Below, in pieces: positions 1-7,359 of a DNA stretch of 61,675 nucleotides; positions within the stretch are counted from its first letter, which is position 1, and each line of letters starts with the position of its first letter. Both the position numbers and the translations under genes were made by a program. The stretch comes from an uncultured Bacteroidales bacterium (GTDB taxonomy: Bacteria; Bacteroidota; Bacteroidia; Bacteroidales; JAFGXI01), in NCBI GenBank assembly GCA_947311115.1, contig CAMZKE010000006.1, positions 1-61,675 of the forward strand. The letters are read 5' to 3'. The notes under the pieces were generated by a model that made no database searches, was not told where the DNA came from, and saw only the letters and a program-made list of their open reading frames with translations.

Positions 1-258
1 CGTAAACTATGGCGTGTAGATAATTTATCGGAAGAGGAACAAAAAAAATACCAGAAACACCTCGAAAATTTGCATTATCAAGCAAGTATGGAATGGACTT
101 TAAAAATTGAAGCAGAAGATAGAATAAAACAACAAGGAAAGATTGAAGGAAAGATTGAAGTTGCTAAGAATCTTCTAAAAAATGGAATTGATATAGAAAT
201 AATAAAAATTACTACAGGTTTAACAGAAAAAGAAATTAACGAATTAAAAAATAAATAA
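1..258 (+). CDS. C-terminal part of Rpn/PD-(D/E)XK transposase-family protein (cut by window edge)
   Basis: The frame is open from base 1, so only the last 85 codons are visible and the start lies outside the window. The visible part is a charged helical segment followed by a short tail reading KIEGKIEVAKNLL and ITTGLTEKEINELK. That layout (repeated G-K-I-E-G/E, then 'NLLKNGIDIEIIKITTGLT') is typical of the C-terminus of the Rpn family of PD-(D/E)XK recombination-promoting nucleases, often annotated as transposases in Bacteroidota. The catalytic N-terminal nuclease domain would lie upstream and cannot be checked. The family call is by recognition of the tail only; activity cannot be judged. 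Confidence 0.7.
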   Translation, partial: RKLWRVDNLSEEEQKKYQKHLENLHYQASMEWTLKIEAEDRIKQQGKIEGKIEVAKNLLKNGIDIEIIKITTGLTEKEINELKNK

Positions 259-619
259 CAAATGCTAACAAAGTGTATAAAAAATAGCGATTTAAGTGGG
301 TATTTAGCAATATAGCTCATACTCCGCCCCGCCAAATCTGCGATTTGACTACTTTGAAAGCTTGCAAATTTGGCTACTTTGACAATCTGACTGAATTCGC
401 TTTGTTTTCCGATACATTTTCATACACTCACCGTTAAAATAATTAGATTAATAAGCTATTATTAATGATTAATTAGCATTTTCACATTATTAGTATGGTT
501 TTGCATTAAAAAATTATGATACACTCTACTCTGCCTCGTAATCATAAAAACAAACAAAAGTATAATAAGAATTAAAAAAAATAATCTTAATTAAAATTTC
601 GGCTTTCTACATATTGATA
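259..619. other. AT-rich intergenic region, no gene seen
   Basis: No convincing reading frame. It holds a small perfect hairpin (CAAATC-TGC-GATTTG, 333-347) and two imperfect copies of an ACTACTTTGA/GCTACTTTGA motif at about 348-382. The remainder (about 420-600) is A/T-rich spacer leading into the mnmA promoter. The left half may be degenerate flank of the Rpn-type element, but no terminal inverted repeat was found. Confidence 0.5.
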
Positions 620-627
620 TATCTTTG
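620..627 (+). promoter_or_regulatory. -7 box TATCTTTG of the mnmA promoter
   Basis: An exact match to the Bacteroidota sigma-ABfA -7 consensus TAnnTTTG. Transcription would begin around 632-635, leaving a leader of roughly 15 nt before the GTG at 649. No clear -33 TTG was seen at the right distance. The box covers the upstream in-frame TTG (625), which therefore cannot be the translation start. Confidence 0.65.
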
Positions 628-648
628 CAAAACAAAATTTTTGACGTG

Positions 649-1824
649 GTGAGTAAAACAGTTGTTGTAGGTTTGTCGGGTGGAGTTGATTCCAGTGTAG
701 CGGCATACTTGTTAAAAGAGCAGGGCTATAAAGTTATAGGTATTTACATGATAAATTGGCACGATACAACAGGCTTACTTGAAGGCGATTGCCCAACAAA
801 CGACGATATAATTTTCGCAAAGCTTGTAGCTCGCAAGTTAAATATCGAGTTTCATACAGTAGATTTAAGCGACGAATACAAAAAACGAGTTGTCGATTAT
901 ATGTTTTCTGAATATCAACAAGGCAGAACACCAAACCCTGATGTACTATGTAATAGAGAAGTAAAATTCGATATTTTTGTTGATGTAGCAAAAAAATATA
1001 ATGCCGATTTTGTGGCAACAGGTCATTATGCACAAAAAGAAATAGTTGAAAATCCTGATGGAACAAAAATATACCGACTTTTAGCCGGAGCCGACAAAAA
1101 CAAAGACCAAAGTTATTTTCTTTGCCAGCTTTCGCAAAAGCAACTTAGTATTGCAATGTTTCCTATTGGTCATATGCAAAAACCAGAATTGCGTGAACTT
1201 GCCAAAAAAGTTGAGCTGGCTACTGCCGATAAAAAAGACTCGCAAGGAATATGTTTTGTAGGCAAGGTTGATTTACCAACATTTTTGCAACAAAAATTAG
1301 AACCCAAACAAGGCGATGTAGTTGAAATAGCTAAAGAATTTTACGATACAATTGAGCAAAGCAACGATTATAAAGAATTTTGCAAACCAATTTTTTACTA
1401 CAAACGAAACGGTAAAAAAATAGGTAAACATAATGGTGCACATTACTATACAGTTGGTCAACGTAGAGGTTTAAATATTGGCGGAAAACCCGAGCCACTT
1501 TTTGTAATTGCCACAAATACATATAATAATACAATTTATGTTGGACAAGGTAAAAACCACCCGGGACTTTATCGTAAAGCCCTATTTATAAAGCTAGAAG
1601 AACTACATTGGGTAAATCCCTCATTAAAGAAAAATGTAGGAGAAAGCGAAAATTACCTTGTCAGGATTTTATACCGACAGCCTTTACAAAAAGCTACAAT
1701 ACATTTTCATGAAGAAGGTGCATATATTGTTTTCAATGAATTACAGCGAGGTATCACTTCAGGTCAATTTGCAGCTTGGTATATTGGCGAAGAACTTGTT
1801 GGTAGTGGAGTAATTAATGGGTAA
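649..1824 (+). CDS. mnmA: tRNA-specific 2-thiouridylase MnmA
   Basis: Catalyses ATP-dependent 2-thiolation of U34 in tRNA-Lys, -Glu and -Gln, taking sulfur from a relay protein. The N-terminus has the PP-loop ATP-binding motif GLSGGVDSS right after a short beta strand. The two catalytic cysteines are visible as PNPDVLC (Cys101 in this numbering) and SQGICFVG (Cys202), followed by the usual beta-barrel C-terminal domains with YTVGQRRGL. The frame is open upstream to a TTG at 625, but that codon lies inside a -7 promoter box, so GTG 649 (reading MSKTVVVGLSGG, as in the family) was chosen; GTG 646 is equally possible. The resulting 391 residues are slightly longer than usual for MnmA, mostly because of a lysine-rich segment near residues 215-265. 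A monocistronic unit is likely. Confidence 0.95.
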   Translation: MSKTVVVGLSGGVDSSVAAYLLKEQGYKVIGIYMINWHDTTGLLEGDCPTNDDIIFAKLVARKLNIEFHTVDLSDEYKKRVVDYMFSEYQQGRTPNPDVLCNREVKFDIFVDVAKKYNADFVATGHYAQKEIVENPDGTKIYRLLAGADKNKDQSYFLCQLSQKQLSIAMFPIGHMQKPELRELAKKVELATADKKDSQGICFVGKVDLPTFLQQKLEPKQGDVVEIAKEFYDTIEQSNDYKEFCKPIFYYKRNGKKIGKHNGAHYYTVGQRRGLNIGGKPEPLFVIATNTYNNTIYVGQGKNHPGLYRKALFIKLEELHWVNPSLKKNVGESENYLVRILYRQPLQKATIHFHEEGAYIVFNELQRGITSGQFAAWYIGEELVGSGVING

Positions 1825-1830
1825 TTAGAT

Positions 1831-1963
1831 GCCACGAATGCACGAATGAATTTTAATATATAGGTTCTTTAGATAGTTAGGTTCACTATTGGAGAAGAGG
1901 AAAAGAGTGATTGAAAATAAATAAAAATGCTACGAATACACGAATAAAAAATTAAAATATATA
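1831..1963. repeat. Pair of degenerate direct repeats (CACGAAT..CACGAAT type)
   Basis: Two imperfect copies of a roughly 33-nt unit start at 1831 (GCCACGAATGCACGAATGAA) and 1929 (GCTACGAATACACGAATAAA). Both are followed by an A/T tract ending in ATATATA. They flank about 65 bp and lie just before the methyltransferase start. Similar 'CACGAATgCACGAAT' strings recur between genes in many Bacteroidota. Function is unknown. Confidence 0.55.
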
Positions 1964-3166
1964 ATGATACACAAATTAAAAGCAAATACATTATTTGGCT
2001 TAGAAAATATTCTTGCCAAAGAGATTGAAAGTATTGGTGGTAAAGACATAAAAATAGGACTTCGCCATGTAAGTTTTACCGGCGACAACGAAGTCTTATA
2101 CCGTGCTAATATACAGTTACGAACAGCATTAAATATACTTAAAGAAATAACAAAATTTGAACTAAACTCAAAATCTGATTTATATGAAGGAATAAAATCT
2201 TTCGATTGGACAAAAATATTTAAAATAACACAATCTTTTTCTATTAAAACAGAGGTTTCAACTCGTTTTATGAAAAATATGGATGACATTGCATTGGATA
2301 TTAGAGAAGATATTACTCGACAATTTAAAGCTAAACTTGGTCAACGACCAAATGGTGAAAAATTTGACCCTAATATTATTTTTTTTATAAAAATTACCGA
2401 TGATATATGTGAAATATATCTTAATAGTTCAGGCAAAGACTTGAACAAACGAATATATTTTGAAGAATCAGGTTTCGACCCATTAAATTCTGTTTTAGCC
2501 GCAGGAATTATATTACACACAAACTGGAAAGCCGATACAAATTTTGTTGACCCAATGTGTGGCTCTGGCACACTTTTAGCCGAAGCAGGTATGATTGCAC
2601 GAAATATAATGCCAAATATTCAGCGTGCAAATTTTGCTTTTAAGCAGTGGAAAACTTATGATGCTAATTTATTCAATAAAATTATCGATGAATTAAAATC
2701 TAAAGAAATTCAATCACCAATAAAAATTGAAGGTGGCGACAAATCAGAACGTGCAGTAAAAGTAACTCGTAGAGCATTAAACCGCTTAGGATTAAGTAGA
2801 GTTGTAAAATTACAAGAATGTGAAATACAAGAATTTGAGCCAACAAAAGAACCCGGAATTTTAATCATAAACCCTCCTCATTTTACAAAACTAAAATTAG
2901 TTTTACAAGAAGGCGAAGAGTTAGAACCGGAAGAGTTAGACGCAAAGCAAAAGCATATAGATAAAGAAAACGACGCTAAATTTGAGGACGAATCTGAGTT
3001 TTACAAAATGATTGGCGAAACATTAAAAAATAATTTCAAACAATATGATTGTTGGATTTTATCGGGAAACCCGGAATATTTTTATAATTTAGGGGGCGAA
3101 ATAACAAAATCTATTCAATTATTTAACACAAGTATTGAATCAGAATTAATTAATGTGAAATTTTAA
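1964..3166 (+). CDS. THUMP-domain class I RNA methyltransferase (RlmL/Trm14-like)
   Basis: Expected to methylate a guanine N2 in 23S rRNA (RlmL N-terminal-half family). Residues 1-160 carry a ferredoxin-like/THUMP region (TLFGLENILAKEIESIGG, then LYRANIQLRTALNILKEI). Residues 165-400 form the Rossmann methyltransferase domain, with the SAM motif DPMCGSGTLLAEA beginning at Asp196. The catalytic motif IV is unusual: NPPH (Asn303-His306) rather than NPPY. The short loop that normally follows (GERL-like) is replaced by an acidic/lysine-rich stretch of about 35 residues before the conserved FYKMIGETLK. The C-terminus (LFNTSIESELINVKF) matches the family. It starts at ATG 1964 and is followed 17 nt later by hutU, so co-transcription is likely. 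The general function is well supported, the exact target base is not. Confidence 0.85.
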   Translation: MIHKLKANTLFGLENILAKEIESIGGKDIKIGLRHVSFTGDNEVLYRANIQLRTALNILKEITKFELNSKSDLYEGIKSFDWTKIFKITQSFSIKTEVSTRFMKNMDDIALDIREDITRQFKAKLGQRPNGEKFDPNIIFFIKITDDICEIYLNSSGKDLNKRIYFEESGFDPLNSVLAAGIILHTNWKADTNFVDPMCGSGTLLAEAGMIARNIMPNIQRANFAFKQWKTYDANLFNKIIDELKSKEIQSPIKIEGGDKSERAVKVTRRALNRLGLSRVVKLQECEIQEFEPTKEPGILIINPPHFTKLKLVLQEGEELEPEELDAKQKHIDKENDAKFEDESEFYKMIGETLKNNFKQYDCWILSGNPEYFYNLGGEITKSIQLFNTSIESELINVKF

Positions 3167-3183
3167 CACCAAATAACAATAAA

Positions 3184-5184
3184 ATGAACTTTAAAGAACA
3201 AATATTGCAAGGTATTCCAAGCGAATTACCACAAAAAAAGGAGTTCGATACAAGTATAAGTCATGCTCCAATAAGAAAAGATATTTTAAACGAAGACGAA
3301 AAAAAATTAGCATTAAAAAATGCACTTCGTTATTTCGACAAAAAACATCATGCCGAATTAGCTGTTGAATTTAAACAAGAATTAGACACTTACGGCAGAA
3401 TTTACATGTATAGGTTTCGCCCTGATTATAAGATAACTGCAAGAAGCATTGAAGATTTTCCATACAAATCGAAACAAGCTGCAGCAATAATGCTTATGAT
3501 TAGCAACAACTTAGACTATGCTATTGCTCAACACCCACACGAACTAATTACTTATGGTGGAAATGGTGCTGTTTTTCAAAATTGGGCTCAGTATTTACTA
3601 ACAATGAAATATTTAGCTAACATGACTGACGAGCAAACACTTACAATGTATTCAGGACACCCTATGGGAGTGTATCCTTCGCATAAAGATGCTCCAAGAG
3701 TTGTAGTTACAAACGGAATGGTAATACCAAACTACTCAAAACCCGACCATTGGGAAAAATTTAACGCACTTGGCGTTTCACAATATGGACAGATGACTGC
3801 CGGCTCGTTTATGTATATTGGCCCACAAGGAATTGTACACGGTACTACAATTACAGTACTTAATGCCGGTCGTATGATTTCTAAAAACGGCGAAGGACTT
3901 GAAGGTAAATTATTTGTAACCGCCGGACTTGGCGGAATGAGTGGTGCTCAGCCAAAAGCGGCTAATATTGCAGGTGTAGTATCTGTAACAGCCGAAATTA
4001 ACGAAACCGCTGCAATAAAACGCCATAAGCAGGGCTGGGTTGATGTTTTAGTTTACAACATTAACGAACTTATTGAAAAAGTTAAACAATCGAAAGCAAA
4101 TAAAGAAGTTGTTTCTTATGCCTATGTTGGCAATATTGTTGATGTATGGGAAGCTTTCGACAAAGCAAATTTATATATCGATTTAGGCTCAGACCAAACA
4201 TCGTTACATAACCCTTGGGCAGGTGGTTACTACCCTGTAGGCATAAGTTATGAAGAGTCTAACGAAATGATGGCTAAAAATCCTGATGAATTTAAAAAAC
4301 AGGTTCAAGAATCGCTTCGTCGCCAAACAAATGCAATAAATAAACACACAGCAAAAGGCACCTACTTTTTCGATTACGGAAATGCTTTTTTACTAGAAGC
4401 ATCGCGTGCCGGAGCCGATATAATGAGCAAAGACGGTAAAAATTTCCGTTACCCATCTTATGTTCAAGACATAATGGGACCAATGTGTTTCGATTATGGT
4501 TTTGGGCCTTTCCGTTGGGTTTGTACATCGTCGTTACCCGAAGATTTAGCACTAACCGATAAAATTGCGACCGATGTTTTAGAAGAAATTATGCAACACT
4601 CTCCTACCGAAATTCAACAACAAATGTCCGATAATATTCAATGGATAAAAGGGGCTCAAGAAAACAAACTTGTTGTTGGTTCGCAAGCACGTATTTTATA
4701 TGCCGATGCCGAAGGACGTATAAAAATTGCCGAAGCTTTTAATAAAGCTGTTGCAGATGGCAGATTAAAAGCTCCCGTAGTACTTGGTCGCGACCATCAC
4801 GATGTATCGGGAACCGATTCTCCTTTTAGAGAAACCTCTAATATTTATGATGGCTCAAGCTTTACAGCTGATATGGCTATACAAAATGTAATTGGCGACT
4901 CTTTCCGTGGTGCTACTTGGGTATCAATTCACAATGGCGGTGGTGTTGGCTGGGGCGAAGTAATTAACGGTGGTTTTGGTATGGTTTTAGATGGCTCTGA
5001 TGATGCAAACCGCAGACTAAAATCAATGCTTTTTTGGGACGTTAATAACGGTATTTCTCGCCGTGCTTGGGCAAGAAACGATGGAGCTTTATTTGCAATT
5101 AAACGTGAAATAGAACGCTCACAAGGTTTACAAGTAACAGTACCTAATATTGCTGATGATAAATTAATTAACAACTTATTTTAA
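3184..5184 (+). CDS. hutU: Urocanate hydratase (urocanase)
   Basis: Converts urocanate to 4-imidazolone-5-propionate, step two of histidine degradation, with tightly bound NAD+. Recognisable landmarks are LITYGGNGAVFQNWAQYL, the MYSGHPMG segment, GPQGIVHGTTITVLNAGR, the nucleotide-binding VTAGLGGMSGAQPKAA and, towards the C-terminus, LGRDHHDVSGTDSPFRET. At 666 residues it is of the longer Bacteroidota type rather than the roughly 555-residue E. coli/Bacillus form. It sits between the RNA methyltransferase (17 nt) and a secreted peptidase (10 nt). The other hut genes (hutH, hutI, ftcD) are not in the window, so the pathway genes must be split if present. Confidence 0.95.
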   Translation: MNFKEQILQGIPSELPQKKEFDTSISHAPIRKDILNEDEKKLALKNALRYFDKKHHAELAVEFKQELDTYGRIYMYRFRPDYKITARSIEDFPYKSKQAAAIMLMISNNLDYAIAQHPHELITYGGNGAVFQNWAQYLLTMKYLANMTDEQTLTMYSGHPMGVYPSHKDAPRVVVTNGMVIPNYSKPDHWEKFNALGVSQYGQMTAGSFMYIGPQGIVHGTTITVLNAGRMISKNGEGLEGKLFVTAGLGGMSGAQPKAANIAGVVSVTAEINETAAIKRHKQGWVDVLVYNINELIEKVKQSKANKEVVSYAYVGNIVDVWEAFDKANLYIDLGSDQTSLHNPWAGGYYPVGISYEESNEMMAKNPDEFKKQVQESLRRQTNAINKHTAKGTYFFDYGNAFLLEASRAGADIMSKDGKNFRYPSYVQDIMGPMCFDYGFGPFRWVCTSSLPEDLALTDKIATDVLEEIMQHSPTEIQQQMSDNIQWIKGAQENKLVVGSQARILYADAEGRIKIAEAFNKAVADGRLKAPVVLGRDHHDVSGTDSPFRETSNIYDGSSFTADMAIQNVIGDSFRGATWVSIHNGGGVGWGEVINGGFGMVLDGSDDANRRLKSMLFWDVNNGISRRAWARNDGALFAIKREIERSQGLQVTVPNIADDKLINNLF

Positions 5185-5194
5185 ATAAATAAAA

Positions 5195-6442
5195 ATGAAA
5201 AAAAGTATAATTTTAGGAGTTGCATTATTAAGCATAAGCTCAATATTTGCACAAAACAAAGACAAAGCTACATTTCAGGTGTACGATAAAGGAGAAAGCT
5301 ATTATTATAGCACAATTTTAAAAGATATAAACTCGGTTGAGGCAACAAAGCAAAAATCGAAAGCATATAAACGCTTTAAAGTTGATGCAACAGGTAAAAA
5401 TTATCCTGCAAAAGTTAATATGTATAAATCTCAATGGCACAACCCAACAATTTCGCAAGGAAGCACCGGTACTTGCTGGGATTTTTCAACCACATCGTTC
5501 TACGAAAGTGAAGAAAAAAGACTCTATAATAAAGAGGTTAAAATTTCGGAAGCGTTTACATTTTATTGCGAATATGTATTAAAAGCCGAAGGTTTTGTTG
5601 AAAGCAGAGGTAAAACAATTTTTGAAGAAGGCTCTGAAGGAAATGCTGTTGCAAGAGTTTACAAACGGTTTGGGGCAATGCCATGGAGTGTTTACAATGG
5701 TTTAAATGGGCAAAAATTTCATTCGCACGATAAAATGTATGCCGAAATGCACAACTATTTAAAGTCGGTTAAAAATACGAATGCGTGGGATAAGGAAGTG
5801 GTTATTTCTACAATAAAATCTATTATGAATCATTATGTTGGCACACCTCCAACAAATTTTAAAGTTGATGGTAAGGAATATACACCTAAAACATATCTCA
5901 AAGATTATCTTAAAATAAATCCTGATGATTATGTTGAAATATTATCGTACAAACAAGCACCTTATTACAAACAATGTTCGTACGATGTTCCTGATAATTG
6001 GTGGAACTCAAAAGAATACTATAATATTCCGCTTGATGAGTTTATGGGTGCAATAAAAAACGCAATAAAAAATGGATATACAATGAGTATTGGTGGCGAT
6101 GTTTCTGAGGCAGGTTTTTTAAATTCTAAGGGCGAACCTAACGTGGCAATAATACCTGACTTTGATATTCCATCAGCATATATTAACGAAGATGCTCGTC
6201 AGTTTCGTTTTTCAAATAAAACCACTACTGACGACCACGGAATGCACCTTGTTGGCTATTACGAGAAAGACGGAAAAACTTGGTATTTAATAAAAGACAG
6301 TAGCTCAGGTTCAAGAAACAACAATATTAATGCTCCTGAATTTGGTTATTATTTCTTTTCAGAAGATTATATAAAACTTAAAATGATGGGCTTTACTGTA
6401 CATAAAGATGCTGTAAAAGATATATTAAAGAAGTTTAACTAA
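5195..6442 (+). CDS. Secreted C1-family cysteine peptidase (PepC/bleomycin-hydrolase-like)
   Basis: A papain-like peptidase expected in the periplasm or at the outer surface. A cleavable signal peptide (about residues 1-19, ending ISSIFAQ) precedes the domain. The oxyanion Gln and nucleophile are in SQGSTGTCWDFST (Cys94). The catalytic His lies in TDDHGMHLVGYY (His348). The third catalytic position reads LIKDSSSG, with Asp368 where papain-like enzymes have Asn (KNSWG). An Asp here may be normal for this Bacteroidota subgroup or may lower activity; a family alignment would decide. At 415 residues it is shorter than cytosolic PepC (about 450). Last gene of the methyltransferase-hutU-peptidase run, followed by a strong terminator. 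Confidence 0.88.
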   Translation: MKKSIILGVALLSISSIFAQNKDKATFQVYDKGESYYYSTILKDINSVEATKQKSKAYKRFKVDATGKNYPAKVNMYKSQWHNPTISQGSTGTCWDFSTTSFYESEEKRLYNKEVKISEAFTFYCEYVLKAEGFVESRGKTIFEEGSEGNAVARVYKRFGAMPWSVYNGLNGQKFHSHDKMYAEMHNYLKSVKNTNAWDKEVVISTIKSIMNHYVGTPPTNFKVDGKEYTPKTYLKDYLKINPDDYVEILSYKQAPYYKQCSYDVPDNWWNSKEYYNIPLDEFMGAIKNAIKNGYTMSIGGDVSEAGFLNSKGEPNVAIIPDFDIPSAYINEDARQFRFSNKTTTDDHGMHLVGYYEKDGKTWYLIKDSSSGSRNNNINAPEFGYYFFSEDYIKLKMMGFTVHKDAVKDILKKFN

Positions 6443-6454
6443 AATAATACTTTA

Positions 6455-6492
6455 CAAAAAAGAGGATACAAATATTTATATCCTCTTTTTTT
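6455..6492 (+). terminator. Rho-independent terminator after the peptidase gene
   Basis: The inverted repeat AAAAAAGAGGATA / TATCCTCTTTTTTT around an 11-nt loop, ending in a T run, lies 12 nt after the stop codon. It closes the methyltransferase-hutU-peptidase unit. Confidence 0.9.
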
Positions 6493-6501
6493 ATTTATTT
6501 T

Positions 6502-6592
6502 AGATTTTTCACTTCGTTCAAAATGACAAATGCCTGAATTTTATTGTGTAAGCTATCACCAACACTGTCATACTAAGCAAAGCGAAGCATCT
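6502..6592. repeat. 91-bp inverted-repeat element with AGCGAAGCATCT-type ends
   Basis: The left arm (AGATTTTTCACTTCGTTCAA, then AATGACA to 6528) is the imperfect reverse complement of the right arm (TGTCATACTAAGCAAAGCGA, then AGCATCT, 6566-6592). The right arm belongs to the widely distributed 'TGTCATTCTGAGC..AGCGAAGAATCT' intergenic repeat type found in many bacterial phyla. No coding sequence inside. Probably a non-autonomous element or decayed REP-like unit. Confidence 0.6.
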
Positions 6593-6670
6593 AATTTATT
6601 ACGATCAATTTACGTCATTTTAATAATAATACAGCATTTAAAGCTTTAGCAATTAACCTAAGACGCAAAT

Positions 6671-6809
6671 CCCACAATTTGGTTAATTTATTCTATGCAT
6701 TTGTCTTTTCCTGACTCTTTGTTGCAAGCCATTTGCAGTATCATTATACAGCTTCATTGTTCAACGCCTCGCTTCATAAAAAGAAAAAAGCATGAATAAT
6801 GTGGGTTAA
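6671..6809 (+). repeat. Partial copy of dispersed intergenic element (family A)
   Basis: Clearly homologous to 55318-55472. Shared blocks are CTTTTCC (6705-6711), TTTGTTGCAAGCCATTTGCA (6718-6737), ATACAGCTTCAT, GCCTCG and the terminal TGAATAATGTGGGTTAA (6793-6809). By eye, about 36 of 40 bases match over the best block. The right terminal motif is present, but the left terminal inverted repeat seen in the 55-kb copy is not recognisable, so this copy looks truncated. It abuts the end of the META-domain lipoprotein gene on the other strand. Confidence 0.75.
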
Positions 6810-6814
6810 AATAC

Positions 6815-7261
6815 TTATTCTTTTACAAAAACCATTTCGCCGCTACCATCTTTTAATGAAATATGAAGTTCTTTATTTACCATAAATAATTCATAAGCTT
6901 GCTTAAGCTCTTTAAAATATTCTTTTTCTGTAGATTCTCCACCACAATACATTTTTGTTGACATAACCGGACTAATCTCAATTATATTCTTTTTTAATTT
7001 ATAGAAAGCAGAGCCTTTATTACAGTCGCTACCTACTCCTAATTTATCATCTTCAGAAAACGAAATAAACGATTTGTGTTTTTTATCTATTATTTTTGTT
7101 TTATCAGCCAAAATAGTTTCTTTCCACAACCATTTATTACCAACTAAATTCTCTTTAGCTGGAACCACCACCCCTTCTTTTGTGTTACTACTATTATTGT
7201 TAAAAATACTACAACTACTTATAAAAAAAATAGGAATAATCAGTATTAATAGTTTTTTCAT
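6815..7261 (-). CDS. META-domain (HslJ-like) lipoprotein
   Basis: 148 residues starting with a lipoprotein signal: hydrophobic stretch then FISSC, with Cys17 the predicted lipidated residue. The following linker is Asn/Ser rich. Residues 38-146 fit the META/HslJ fold: NKWLWKE, the SDCNKGSAFYKL turn, and a late Cys in STKMYCGGEST. META-domain lipoproteins are common envelope proteins; HslJ in E. coli is linked to heat-shock and novobiocin resistance, but no biochemical role is proven for this type. It stands alone between an intergenic element and the end of the five-gene operon on the same strand. A TAAATTTG -7 box lies just upstream. Confidence 0.8.
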   Translation of the reverse strand: MKKLLILIIPIFFISSCSIFNNNSSNTKEGVVVPAKENLVGNKWLWKETILADKTKIIDKKHKSFISFSEDDKLGVGSDCNKGSAFYKLKKNIIEISPVMSTKMYCGGESTEKEYFKELKQAYELFMVNKELHISLKDGSGEMVFVKE

Positions 7262-7286
7262 GTTGTTTATTTTAATTTATGCAATA

Positions 7287-7294
7287 CAAATTTA
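7287..7294 (-). promoter_or_regulatory. -7 box TAAATTTG before the META lipoprotein gene
   Basis: On the minus strand this reads TAAATTTG, matching TAnnTTTG, about 25 nt before the ATG at 7261. No -33 TTG at the ideal spacing. Confidence 0.45.
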
Positions 7295-7359
7295 CACAAA
7301 AAAATATTTTATATATATGAAATAAGATTATTTTTCAAAAAAAAAACACATAAATTAAT

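Noticed and set aside
1-258. Small stand-alone gene starting at TTG 70
   Set aside because: The frame is open to base 1 and the upstream residues continue the Rpn-family tail, so it is the end of a larger gene.
625-648. TTG 625 as the start of mnmA
   Set aside because: It lies inside the -7 promoter box; GTG 649 fits the family N-terminus.
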